DNA of 36,213 nt from Acanthaster planci (taxonomy: Eukaryota; Echinodermata; Asteroidea; Valvatida; Acanthasteridae), in NCBI RefSeq assembly GCF_001949145.1, contig NW_019091355.1, positions 57,720-93,932 on the forward strand. The letters run 5' to 3'. The notes beneath the pieces are model-generated. The model had not been told where the DNA came from. It did not search any database and worked only from the letters and a program-made list of their open reading frames with translations. Of this stretch, positions 23,149 through 33,731 are shown in pieces. Numbering within the stretch: the stretch's first letter is position 1; the number at the start of each line of letters is the position of its first letter. A program made the translations under genes and the position numbers.

Positions 23149-24323
23149 GTTAAATGATAGGTAGTAAAATCTTTATAAGTTAAGTACGGGCACTAAGGGC
23201 GACATGTGCCTAGTTGTTCCTCACTTGTAGCATAGAGAATGTGTCCTTTTACATCACTAGTTTCTGCTAAGTTCCTTCAACTCGGAAGAAGCTACATCAT
23301 GTTTTTACATTTTGAAAGACAATTCGAAACGTCATTTCTCTTTAGATTTGCAGTGTAACTTTGATATCATGTACATGTAGTTCCAAGTGATAGATACTTA
23401 ATCAGGGGTAATTGCAAGTAAGCAGATTACAACATGAAATTCATGTGGATTCAAATTGGTTCTCTATTGACCTGAGGATTCCTAACAAATATTGATAAGA
23501 TCTTAGGTGACGTATCGCTTACGGCTGACTTGTAGTTCATGACGCAACATGTCAGGGATCACCGGAGAAGCCCCGTCTGGCTTGGAAGCTACTTATTTCA
23601 GTTTGGGGTGTACTTTACATAATATACAATAGCACGAAATACCCAAGAAAGAAGTTTTCTTGACATCAATACATGTATATACAAAAACAACTGAACAGTA
23701 TGGAAAAACCAGCTTTGATCAATAACAGCTGCGGCGCTTTATATATTTTCGAATGCCAAACGAACGTATTTAGTCATAATGGATGTATTATAGGATCTTG
23801 GAATTCTGGAGTTTGTCAGTCACGCGATGGCTGATACCGTCATACCGGAACCCTTGAATCAAATAAGAATAGTCAGATTCAGTGTAAATTGTTAAAACCA
23901 GACTACCTTATTAGACGTAGGATTGCACTACACTAAATATGCGTCCACAGAAAACTGCACAATATGACAGAACTAGCGCAGCAGGTTACCCTCAGGAAGA
24001 TAGTGGCCTCGCTTGCTCCTCTGAAAATTAAAGTTTACGATCATGCACAAGCTCAGTTTTCTTCTCAATTTCATAAGAGTTCGCCTGTTTTTTATTCGCC
24101 CTTTCCCGAAAATACCTCCCAAACAAAAAACTACCGCTGCGCTCAGGTCTCAGGCTGAATCTTTCTAATTCTGGCCGGTCCCTAGGCCTGTATCCAATTT
24201 CAGTCCACAAGTTGGAAATTTTGCGAAAGAAATGCCCCAAGCTTCAATGGAATCCAGAAACCCAGGTTTGTGATTTATAGAAACATCTCTACGACTGTCA
24301 CCAATTGTGGCAACCCATGGGAT
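23149..24323. other. Intergenic DNA, nothing recognised
   Basis: Only short open frames without splice context or family resemblance are present. Two TACATGTA palindromes lie at about 23370 and 23671. Confidence 0.5.
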
Positions 24324-24697
24324 CAGTGGCGTAATTTTGTTCCAGAAATTGGGGGTGGGGGTGGGGAAAGGTGGAAGGAGATGACTTGCCTGACCATGAA
24401 AATTGGAAAAGCGGGTTTGACACCATACGACCCTGTAGACAGGTTGATGTTCATGATGTTTATGTACATCTGTAATATTTATTCAGAATGGCATATTCAT
24501 GGCTTTTAAAAACTGTTTTCCTTTTTATAGTGAAATTGAATGCATTTTAGCCGTCGGGAGTCTGACAAATTCTTCACCGTGCCAATGCGCTTTAATTTTT
24601 TGTTCACCGCAAAAAGTTGGGGGTGTGATTTGACAGTCCACCCCCACCCCCAAGTAGAGAATATACCCCCTACCCCCAGATTTACGCCCATGCCTGG
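24324..24697. mobile_element. Probable MITE with GTGGCGTAA-type ends and G/C tracts
   Basis: The left end reads CAGTGGCGTAATTTTG and then GGGGGTGGGGGTGGGG. The right end in reverse complement reads CAGGCATGGGCGTAAATCTG, then GGGGGTAGGGGG and, further in, GGGGGTGGGGGTGG. The mirrored order of end motif and G-rich tract suggests diverged terminal inverted repeats. The interior is non-coding. Borders are approximate. Confidence 0.45.
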
Positions 24698-25752
24698 GCT
24701 TACAACATATTAAATTGATCACTAGGTGTCCTCCAGTCCCTGCAAATAAAAAACAGAGCTCGCGCGTGGAAATCTAGCGACACGATTGGGTAGCGCCCTC
24801 AAGACAAACAGCGGCCAGCCATCGATAGCCCCGTCGTGTAAAATTCTCGTTGAATAAAGAGCAAGGATTGTGATCAAAGCAGGGCTAGGGCCACGTAGTT
24901 CTTAAGTTTCATCAATGTCACAAACGAACAAAATGGACTCTATTTGCATCCTTCACCATGGAGATAGTACACACTGGAAAAAAAACCGTATAATTTAAGA
25001 CGCGCAACCAGCGCCTTACCCCCTCCGCAGTACATCGGGCTAACGCTTGGGAAAATAACGAAATATACCAGGAGTCAAAGCTCGACCAAAAAGCTTTAAT
25101 TTAATTGAGGAATCTTGTGACTTACAGGAGACAATTCCCTCAAAAAATAACCCCGCTTGAGTTGTAAATAAAGTGCCGAAAACTCAAGTATACTAGATGC
25201 TTGAGTTTTTCTATTTGGAACATATTTTGGAATGGATGCAGGGGAGAGATCACAAGAATACATCAAGTCCAACATCTTACCATCTAAGCTGCTTAGGACG
25301 TGATAACACAAGACAAGCCAAAGAAAGAATACCCTTATTTCCTGTCACTCGTGCGACAATTAACAAAAGACCGATAGATTTAATTCAGTAACATTAATCC
25401 TACAGCACTGTTAATGCATTGCTTGAGACAAAGATCTCAATTGAGATTTCAAGTAACTGTTGGCAAAAACACCATAGGAGGCCGCTGTTTAGTTTTAAGT
25501 ATTTCTTTATTCAAGACACTGTGTACAGCAATTGATCGGAATTCAGGCATTTCAACTTTGTTTCTATTAAATTTTTGAGTAGACAGATGTACGTGGTAGT
25601 TTTTGAGTGATTTTTCTAGGTTGTATTGGATGAACCAGAAACACTCTTCCTTCCTTTGGTCTGTACAACAGACAGGGTTAGTGTTGAACAAGAAAACAAG
25701 ATTGTGTATGAAATTAATAAACTAGAACTTATTTTTAACACCACATTCTGCT
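24698..25752. other. Intergenic DNA downstream of RPL34
   Basis: No exon could be supported. GC content rises locally near 24760-24830. On the minus strand a second AATAAA at 25505-25510 could serve as a distal poly(A) signal for RPL34. Confidence 0.45.
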
Positions 25753-25758
25753 TTTATT
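25753..25758 (-). terminator. Poly(A) signal of RPL34
   Basis: AATAAA on the minus strand, about 100 bases past the RPL34 stop codon, a normal spacing for a compact ribosomal protein gene 3' UTR. Confidence 0.65.
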
Positions 25759-25859
25759 GAATCCAACGTACATGTATATCAGTACAAGTAGCATGTTTGC
25801 CTGTTGCTTTCAAGTGCGTTGTAGGATTGTTGTTAATGTTGCTTTTCAGCAGTTAACTT

Positions 25860-27111
25860 TCACTTCTTAGCCTGTTGTTGTGCTTTAAGAACTCTCCTCA
25901 CAATCTTCTGCTCCTCAATCAAGAATGCCCTGATGATCCTAAAAAAAAACCAAGCATTACAAATGCTAAATAAAAATTAATTCAAAGATCTTACAGCCCA
26001 CAAAGAAATGAATGCTGCACAACTTTAGCTTGACTTTAAAAGGTTGAATTTAATTACTCTCTAGTGATTTAGGTTATTCAGAGGGCCAATCAAAAAAGTA
26101 TACAAGTCTGTTGCTGGCTTCACTATCTATTCTCAAGTTAAAGCACAGTTTACAACTTTGTAGCATTTTGTCAAGTTCAAATCCATTTCCGCAGTTGAGG
26201 GATGTTATACCTTTGTTTGACTGCACCAGCACTAAGACAGCCACCATAGGCTCGGGTAACACGCTTCTTGGGACGAGGAACAGACATCAGCTTCTTTGGT
26301 CGAGCTGCCACAACCTACATATACACAACATTAAAGTTCAAATAAACTCAGTCAAGAGACAACACAAGAAACAAGTTTGAGCAACAACTATGCGTTGACC
26401 ATTTTAGCCTTCTCTCTAGTAACAATCTATGAGATAAAATCTGCACATATTTTGCACATTTGAACCCCAACAAATGTTGACTGTACTAATTTGTTTTCTT
26501 TTCTACATTTTCCAGCCGACCTCACCTCAAACATTCAAAGATTCAACATTCCAGTCCCAGACAACAGTCTTAGCCCGCTTCAAACTGAATTCATTTTCAA
26601 AATGACCTTTCCCGCCCTCTGTGACCTTGACATTCATGTGCAGCAGGTTACCAGACCTTGCCCCCAAAAAGATCAACCAGCAGTCAACAAATGGTCAATG
26701 TCCAAACTTTCCCACAGATGTTGCTTCCAACTGCCACAACAGTATCAATAATGCATCACTGTTGATAAAATGCTTCAAAGAGTGCTTTACTGTAGTACAT
26801 GGGGAAAAAACTTGTTTATCAAAATAAGGTAACAGAGCAGTGGCATGCACTGAATTATCAGATTGAACAGGGATTAAAAAGGTAAGCAATCTGTCTGCAC
26901 ACACTCCGGAATAAAGGACAGAGTGTACATTTTGTTAACTATCGTTACCCACCCCCATCAACTTGACTCCAGTGTCACCACATCTAGCTGGGGAAGGTTT
27001 TTTCTTAAGGTAGTGGTACACCAGTTTACCTCCCGGCGTCTTGACAATCTTAACTTTGTTAGACTTGGTGTTGTAGGAGTGCCTACGTCTGTAATGAAGA
27101 CGCTGAACCAT
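25860..27111 (-). CDS. RPL34: 60S ribosomal protein L34 (eL34), three coding exons
   Basis: Minus-strand coding exons: 27111-26953, 26314-26211, 25938-25860. They join in phase to 113 residues (human 117). The N-terminus reads [15 protein letters not shown], the middle [12 protein letters not shown] and the C-terminus [10 protein letters not shown], all hallmark eL34 segments. The protein is a basic component of the large ribosomal subunit. The first coding intron uses a GTGGGT donor; that choice is fixed by the family alignment, which needs ...KLMG followed directly by VVAARP. The cysteine pair that flanks CGVCPG in human is partly changed here (CGDTG). The gene also has a non-coding 5' exon at 29894-29942, so it is transcribed toward the left from next to VTI1A. 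Confidence 0.95.
26455..26671. repeat. Copy A of a ~217-bp element duplicated in RPL34 introns
   Basis: This block lies in the first coding intron of RPL34 and matches 27312-27529 in direct orientation, at roughly 90% identity by eye, from TTTGAACCCCAAC to CCTTGCCC. Either a repeat family or a duplicated intronic RNA is possible. No C/D boxes or convincing H/ACA boxes were found on the RPL34 strand. A 40-codon frame is open in both copies on the plus strand, but substitutions change amino acids as freely as they preserve them. Confidence 0.8.
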
Positions 27112-27311
27112 AATGATCCTTGCCACAAGAAAAAGAAAAACTACTTTAATCTTGGATGCACTTCATTACACCTTCAATATTTCTGCACACAAAGACGAAT
27201 TTACATTGTGGTCACATCTAGTTAGTCCCGCAAATGTTTCCCAACGAACTGAACTTGCTGTATCCTTGGCCAAACAGCAATAAATGCTTTGCTGCAACAC
27301 AAACAGTTGCA

Positions 27312-27529
27312 CACATTTGAACCCCAACGAATGTTGAATGTACTAATTTGTTTCCTTTTCTGCCTTTTCCGGCTGATCTCACCTCAAACATTCGAAGATT
27401 CAACATTGCAGTCCTAGACAACAGTCTAAGCCCACTTCAAACTGAATTCATTTTCAAAATGATCTTTCCCGCCCTCTGTGACCTTGACATTCATGTGCAG
27501 CAGGTTACCAGGCCTTGCCCGAAAAAGAC
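27312..27529. repeat. Copy B of the ~217-bp element, in the RPL34 5' UTR intron
   Basis: This is the second copy, in the same orientation relative to RPL34 as copy A but in the 5' UTR intron. Flanks differ from those of copy A immediately outside the block, so this is not a simple tandem duplication of the exon-intron unit. Confidence 0.8.
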
Positions 27530-28016
27530 GACAGCTGTTTCATGTCAGAGATGTTTGTCCCACCAGCCTTATGCCTTCAGGTGCACAGGAGAGCAGGAAA
27601 AGGAGGACAGAGAAGCTTTGATAGTTCGACTACAATATTACACAGGGGTAAAGCATGCGAAAATGTGTACAAATGTTTGCCCCACAGTGAAGCATGGCTG
27701 CTTGGTCAATGATGCCGCAAGGGCCTGGGCCAGTCAGTCTTCAGGCAACACTCACAGTCATCAACAGGGCTAGCAAATTGACAACAAGGCTAACATCAGA
27801 TTTTCAAAACTTTTGCTTTTTTCACTGAACATGCTGAAAGAATTCCTTTACCACTTCACAGTGTTTTTCAATGACTAATACAGAAACATTTGGAATAAAT
27901 TACTAAGGTACATGTCCTTCTTTTCTCATGGGTATGAATACATTGTAACCATGGTAATATGTGTGACAGCATAGGCTTGCGCATGAACAAAGCAGAAATA
28001 GAGTACAAAATATGGA

Positions 28017-28052
28017 ACATGTTTTCCGAGAAACGTAATGCTTTTTTAAAAG
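28017..28052. repeat. Extra copy of a foldback-arm segment outside the left arm
   Basis: GAACATGTTTTCNGAGAAACG followed by a T-rich tract here repeats, in direct orientation, the segment at about 28223-28258 inside the left foldback arm. It suggests a nested or partly duplicated end of the same element family. Confidence 0.65.
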
Positions 28053-28055
28053 TCA

Positions 28056-29476
28056 ATGCATGATTGGCATTACATTTAAGCCTAATGTACCTAGGCCTGT
28101 TGACTGACGTCTGTGTCCTCATAGTCGCCAGGTCCCTTGTTTTGTTACTCACTGTGAAAAACCAATCGGAATTGACAATATGTGGCAACTATATGTGTAC
28201 GAAGCAGAATTAAAGATCAGAACATGTTTTCTGAGAAACGTAATGCTTTTTTAAAAGTTAAATTTTTTTTAATCTAATATTTTTCAAAACAGACCGTACT
28301 TTGAATTTTTGAATTCATTTTCCAAAACCAAATGAAATCTTTCGTACCTAATATATCTTTTTTGGGTGAAATTTTACAGACCTAACATGTTTTAAGATTC
28401 GAATGAAATTTTTTCAGACCTAACGTGTTGAAGCTTCGAATGTAATGTTTCAGACCTAACATGTTTTCGAAATCTGAATTAGATTTGACAGACCTAACGT
28501 TTTCCAGATTCGAATGCATTTTCCCCAACAATAAACTGCCAAAGGTTTTGAGTTCTGCACCCACATTTCATCCGAATTCAGAAAGCATCCGAATTTCAAA
28601 AGCATACGACTTTAAAAAGCATCCGAATTCTGAAAGCATTCGAATTCCGGAAGCAATCCAATTGAAAACTCATCCAAATTATGTATATATTTAGTCCCTT
28701 GTCTTAATTCGTAATTTGGGACTTATAGCATTGATTGCCCGATTGTTTAAGGGAGTGGGAATTATTCTATAGTTTGACTGTGCATGCACATACCGAACAC
28801 AGCCGAATCGTCGAAAAAGATTCAGAACTTCGGGTACCATCGGGTCAAACACCGTCAAAAAGATCGGATGCTTTTTAAATTCGGATGCTTTCTCAATGCA
28901 GATTTTTCAATTGGGATGCTTTTGAAATTCGGATGCTTTCTGAATTCGGATGAAATTGTCGTGGAAAATGCTTTCGAATCTGGAAAACGTTAGGTCTGTC
29001 AAATTTCATTCGAATCTTCAAAACATGTTAGGTCTGAAAAATTTTACTCAAATCTTTAAACCATATTAGGTCCAAAAAATTTCATTCGTATTTTAAAAAC
29101 ATGTCACATCTAAAAAATTTCATTTGAATCTTAAAAACATGTTATTGTTAGGTCTGTAAAATTTCATCCAAAAAAGATATATTAGGTACGAAAGATTTCA
29201 TTCGGTTTGGGAAAATGAATTCAAAATTCAAAGTACGGTCTGTTTTAAAAAATATTAGATTAAAAAAAATTTAACTTTTAAAAAAGCATTACGTTTCTCA
29301 GAAAACATGTTCTGATCTTTAATTCTGCTTCGTACACATATAGTTGCCACATATTGTCAATTCCGATTGGTTTTTCACAGTGAGTAACAAAACAAGGGAC
29401 CTGGCGACTATGAGGACACAGACGTCAGTCAACAGGCCTAGGTACATTAGGCTTAAATGTAATGCCAATCATGCAT
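28056..29476. mobile_element. 1.4-kb foldback (long inverted repeat) element with internal tandem repeats
   Basis: The left arm from 28056 and the right arm to 29476 are near-perfect reverse complements over about 300 bases outward, then continue as repeat-rich arms. The outer end reads ATGCATGATTGGCATTACAT. Each arm has about 36-38-bp tandem units starting AGACCTAAC (left near 28378, 28416, 28452, 28490; five on the right in inverse). Inside these are 17-bp units of the type CATCCGAATTCTGAAAG (seven at 28569-28683, about five inverse at 28871-28952). The unpaired centre is about 28690-28860. The right arm lacks about 40 bases present in the left near 28525-28565. There is no coding capacity. 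This architecture is like foldback/TU elements described from sea urchins; the family assignment is inference. Confidence 0.85.
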
Positions 29477-29893
29477 CATGCCAAGCAATATGACCAACCT
29501 CAACTCCATAGGATCTAGTATTAGGACCATACGTCATGTACGTAGGCCTATATTACATTAAAGCCTACACGTAGGCCTAGCCTACTTCAAACTTATTGCA
29601 TTTTCAACATTTCAATAGGCCTTTGACCTACTATTATTTAGAATATCCATGGAAGACCAGTGATTTTTTTTTTCATTGTGGGGAACAGCCGGGCCTAGGC
29701 CTACGCAATTGCTAACCGCGTGAAAGTTACTCTACAATGCCTGATAAAGTTTATTAAAAATCTATTTATATGGCCACTAAATTGCAGAAAATTGAGTTCC
29801 TTATGTATTATACCACTCTATACAATAGATGTTGAAAAAATATCCTCCCTAAGAAAAGCAATGATGTGGATGAATCAAGATATTTTTCCTCAC
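29477..29893. other. AGGCCTA-rich flank between the foldback element and RPL34 exon 1
   Basis: Part of the 5' UTR intron. AGGCCTA and its overlaps recur several times at 29541-29701 (for example GTAGGCCTA, AGGCCTAGCCTAC), a low-complexity pattern with no gene. Confidence 0.6.
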
Positions 29894-29942
29894 TTCTTTC
29901 GGCTCGCAGCCGCTTTGAATCAAGATGGCGAAAGAAAGAAAG
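29894..29942 (-). promoter_or_regulatory. RPL34: RPL34 non-coding first exon with 5' TOP tract and YY1-like site
   Basis: On the minus strand the sequence reads CTTTCTTTCTTTCGCCATCT and continues to a GTGAGG donor at 29893. A pyrimidine tract beginning with C is the 5' terminal oligopyrimidine signature of ribosomal protein mRNAs, and CGCCATCTTG is a YY1-type motif common at their starts. With the seven bases before the ATG, the 5' UTR would be about 56 bases. The exact start nucleotide is inferred. TOP mRNAs are translationally controlled by mTORC1 through LARP1 in animals. Confidence 0.7.
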
Positions 29943-30253
29943 ACATATTAATGGATAGAGGGCGCTGTTTAAAAAATTGTCTGTTTATCGCACCGATATA
30001 CATGTATATAGGGAAGCCGTAGGCGTGAGTAGGCTACTGTAGATTTTGTCCAAACATGGAGAATCATAGGTTAGAAAACGGTAAATTTTCACATCTGCAA
30101 GCCTAAGATATGCCAGACGATGACCGTGCATATACGGTCTTTTCTTGTAAATAGTCAGTAGCTTTTTTCCGTCAGGAGGCTCCCTGTATCCAAGTTTGAT
30201 TCGACGTACCGGTACTGCAATCGCTTGACGATCAAGACAACTGAAGTTGCAAA
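29943..30253. promoter_or_regulatory. Divergent promoter between RPL34 and VTI1A
   Basis: About 310 bases separate the inferred RPL34 start from the VTI1A ATG. No TATA box is evident in either direction. The VTI1A 5' UTR probably occupies the right part, ending AAAATGG, a good initiation context. The head-to-head arrangement implies shared regulatory DNA. Confidence 0.55.
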
Positions 30254-33200
30254 ATGGCCTCTGCTGCTATGGAAGAGTTTGAGCATCAGTTTGCTTCCAT
30301 TTCCGCAGAAATAACGACCAAAATCAACAAAATACCACAGTTAACTGGAAGTAAGTTCACTTACATTGTACTCATGTCGTTCATTCAGGCTTCAGTCATC
30401 ATCATGCAGTTGTTTTTCATCATCATAATGACCACGTTCATGTATATTTTTAGTATTACATTGTACTTAATACAGGGATTGCACGTCATGTTTTTCAATG
30501 GTTCCTTGCCATTGCAAAGTAACGGTTACTGAGTACCGGCTACAAGGGGTCTATTGCCCATATGTCTTACACTCAGCAAATCAGGTAACAACAGTTAACT
30601 GGAAGTAAAACAGCCCTGGCCCTGTTAAAAACTGGTATTTCAACACTAAACAGTGGTAATAACCACAGTAGGCCTAACCACATTTAGAGAATTAAATATT
30701 TCCAAATAGGTCACTTGGGAGACATTTTGTGGTAAATTTTTCAACATTATGGAGACATCGGTCATTAGGGAGATATTTCAATGTCTCCCTAATGCTCCAG
30801 CTACCAAAAGGAGGAAAATTTTTATTGTCCACATTTTGAGAGATGATAAATTAGGGTCTGAAAGGAAAACATGCAAAGTTTGGTTAAGATCGGATTAGGG
30901 AATATTGAATTATGGGAATGTCTCCCAAGTGACCCATTTTCGGTAATAGAAATAACTAATATTATGTGTCATGTTTGTTTCATATTTTTACATATAACAT
31001 GACAAACTCATAATCATAATTTGATGGTTTGCAAAACTTTTGGATGTGTTCAATCAGGCTATTATCTGTTATTGTTCATTGTTAACAATGCCAGATTTGA
31101 GTACCCTTATCTATCTGTGTTACACATAAATTGTAAAGCTGTTTCCCCATTGTTTTTGCTGTGTTTATTTTACTGCCCTTTTTCCTTGTTGGGTGCTATT
31201 ATTTGATAAAGCACTGTCAGTTGATTTTGTACTTTTTTCGTCTTGCCTTTATCGGTTGAGTGGTGCTTTTTTCTAATTCTCAGTGAAGGACAATTGTTCT
31301 TGAAGTATTGAAGTTAAAATTGTATATACTTATACATGTGAAGTTGCAAATTTTGTGATAATCATTCTGTGGTGATTTGTTGAAGTACGAAAGCCGGGAT
31401 AGTAGTCGAATTATGATTATATTGTATTGAAGGACCTGGCCTCAGCATTGACTACCTGTATTTTCAAGTTTCCTCTGTAGACATCACGACTTTATGAAAT
31501 TTACTAGGTTTGTTTGTCATTGTTGTATCATTTAGATGAAAAGAAACAACTAAGCAGTTCAGCAGAGAGACAGATTGATGAGGCAAGAGAACTGGTAAGA
31601 AAATTATCTTACTATTTATTAACTGTACCAGGATGTGTAAAAATGTAGCCAATGCTTAATGATATAAGTAAAATTCCTTCCAATGCTGAACAAAATTAGC
31701 AACTGGAATCTTCTTTGAATAATTAATGTGTATACCCTTAATTTAGAAATGTATGTTCTTTTATGTTACAAATTACCGTCAAGTAGATTTAAACATTTAG
31801 ATAATTGACTACAAGTACATTTACTGCAAGATCTGTTTCCATTCAATACAACTCAAACAGATTTTTAATAGGACTTATTGTATTATCCCCTACTTGTTCA
31901 TTTTTGCCTATGAGCCTTCAGTCAGTGAAGATTTACACTCAGACATTCAATTACACTTGTGAAATTTAAGAGTTTAATTAGGTAAATCGGTATATATACA
32001 CATGCCGCTAAAGTCAGAAGCTGATACATTTTCTGATCTATTTTTAATTTGTATAGAGCCAGTTAGACAGCTTAGGCTTCCAGGTTGTAGCTAACTTTAT
32101 TTATTAAGTCCTCTGTTTACTCCATACTGAATTGATTAAATAAACTGTGTTCAATCAGCATGTGCTGGAAATAGCACCAGTATTTCTAAATGAAACAAAG
32201 GGAAACAGTTAACTAATGCAGACTTTCAGAAGATATTATTTGCGACAAACTTTGATTTTTCTGAATGTAGATAGACTATCAGGTTATCTAACCCACCCAT
32301 CTGTTGTAGTGTAACAAATAATCAATGTTTGGAGGTGTGTGAAATTAAGGGTAAAACCAAGCAAATACAAACAGCCAAGTCAACACACTTAAATCTTTTG
32401 ATTTTGTGCATGTTTGTGTTTGTATTTATTTTCAGGTAGTTCAAATAGCATAAATAACAATAGAAAGTAATTGACTGATGGCTTATTTCCACGTTGATGC
32501 TTTTCAAACCTTCAAGTTATTATTCATATACATGTACATGTACATGTAAATGTATACTGAAGCTGACATTTGATATTTTTATCTTCAAGTGTTAGGTTCA
32601 TGTACGTGAAAACAGATATTATTTTATCATTGAAAAGAAAAAATGCTAATGAGAAGTTTTACGAATGTAGGGCCTGTTTGTTTCATAGGATTCAGATCTC
32701 GACCAGTGATCCCATTGCTGGATCACTGTATCCATCAGGAAGGTTTTGGTGTCAGTGATGAAACAAACAGGGCCGTAGCATGGTCATTTACAGAGTCAGT
32801 ACCTTAGATAATGGATTGTATCATTGCTTGAAAGCCCTGCTTCTGCATCATCATGGGTCATTATTTATTCTGTTGTTATTCATTCTTTCTTTTATCATAT
32901 GTAGCTTGAGCAGATGGATCTAGAGGTGCGAACCATACCATCTTCAGATAGGCAAAAATACAGTACTCGATTGAGAAGTTATGAAGCAGAACTTACCAGA
33001 CTAGAAAAAGATCTTGTAAGTAACTTGACCAAATTGCCTGCATGTGTATCCCCCCAAATTTTGGCTTTAAAAATGGTGCTCATTTAGTGGTATTCATTTT
33101 TGAAAGTTGACTGTACGTGTATTTTGACAAACGTTGGTCAAAGCATAAATGCATTTGCAATTGAGTAGACAAGTAAATTTTTTAACTTTCAAATTCTGAA

Positions 33201-33731
33201 ATAAAATAAAGGTTTTTATATTTCTGGTATGCCCACTGAGTTTAAGAGTGTTGTGTGTCACAGAAATCGTGCACATTACATGAATGTGACAAATGTTGAA
33301 ATAAATATTCACCTTGGGTTTACAGTTACTGTACATGTACATGGTCACTTTAATACGTTTGCCTCACTCCAAATGTCAAATGCCATTGGTGTTTTTAAAC
33401 ATTCAAGAAATTAACAAATGGAGCCTTTGTTTTTCTTTCATACTTTTCATTAGAGGAAAGCCAAGATAGCATTCCGTGATGGGGATGCTTCAAGAGAAGA
33501 GCTTCTAGGAATAGATGATCCAAGGAACTCCGAAGATCAGGTTAGTCCCTCCCTACAGTGTTTAATAATAATGGATAAACATATAGCTTTGTCACATTCA
33601 GCTGTATCAATGTACAGGTATTTGTGATTCACTATGTTTATTCCAGAGAGCAAGGTTACTTGATAACACAGAGAGGTTAGAGAGATCTGGCAAGAAACTG
33701 GAAGCTGGTTACAGAATGACGATAGAAACAG
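30254..33731 (+). CDS. VTI1A: VTI1A, Qb-SNARE, 5' half (five exons; 3' end beyond the window)
   Basis: Exons: 30254-30350, 31536-31594, 32905-33015, 33454-33540, 33647-33731, all with GT/AG borders and joined phase, giving residues 1-146 of an expected ~217. The N-terminus (FEHQFASISAEITTKI) matches the start of the VTI1 Habc domain; LEQMDLEVRTIP, ARLLDNTERLERS and LEAGYRM are hallmark VTI1A segments. VTI1A pairs with syntaxin and other SNAREs in Golgi and endosome fusion. The present part covers the Habc three-helix bundle and the lead-in to the SNARE motif; the SNARE helix and the C-terminal membrane anchor are missing here and should lie to the right. The last donor (GTAAAT at 33732, phase 1) opens an intron that holds a DIRS-like element. 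Confidence 0.93.
30704..30939. mobile_element. 236-bp MITE in VTI1A intron 1
   Basis: The ends 30704-30726 and 30917-30939 are reverse complements at 22 of 23 positions; the shared core is GGTCACTTGGGAGACATT. An inner hairpin (CATTAGGGAGA paired with TCTCCCTAATG) repeats the GGGAGA theme. There is no ORF. Confidence 0.8.
31595..32904 (+). other. VTI1A intron 2
   Basis: AT-rich intron without exon-like sequence. It contains a (ACATGT)n run at 32527-32548 and a nested hairpin at 32670-32774, listed separately. Confidence 0.7.
32670..32774. repeat. Nested hairpin, ~105 nt
   Basis: The outer arm GGGCCTGTTTGTTTCAT (32670-32686) pairs with 32758-32774 with one slip, and the inner arm CAGTGATCC (32704-32712) pairs exactly with GGATCACTG (32720-32728). 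It could be a small foldback element or an RNA hairpin. Confidence 0.6.

Larger units (their letters stand above)
27119..29893 (-). other. RPL34 5' UTR intron, 2.8 kb
   Basis: Inferred intron between the non-coding TOP exon (donor GTGAGG at 29893) and the acceptor (TTTTTCTTGTGGCAAG) seven bases before the ATG. It contains copy B of the duplicated block and the foldback element. Its length is unusual for a ribosomal protein gene and is largely due to that insertion. Confidence 0.65.

Noticed and set aside
26491-26751. 86-codon plus-strand frame shared in part with 27348-27773
   Set aside because: Both lie in RPL34 introns; differences between the copies do not favour silent changes, so the shared frame is probably accidental.
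27690-27770. Possible C/D snoRNA on the RPL34 strand (TTGATGA near a CTGA)
   Set aside because: The C box lacks the required purine and no terminal stem was found.
28500-28520. TTCGAAT motif similar to a tRNA T-loop
   Set aside because: It recurs as part of the tandem foldback units; no acceptor stem, anticodon arm or A-box could be fitted.
28569-28683. Regular 17-bp repeats resembling a small CRISPR array
   Set aside because: The units are contiguous with no spacers, are mirrored in the second arm, and the context is a eukaryotic foldback element.
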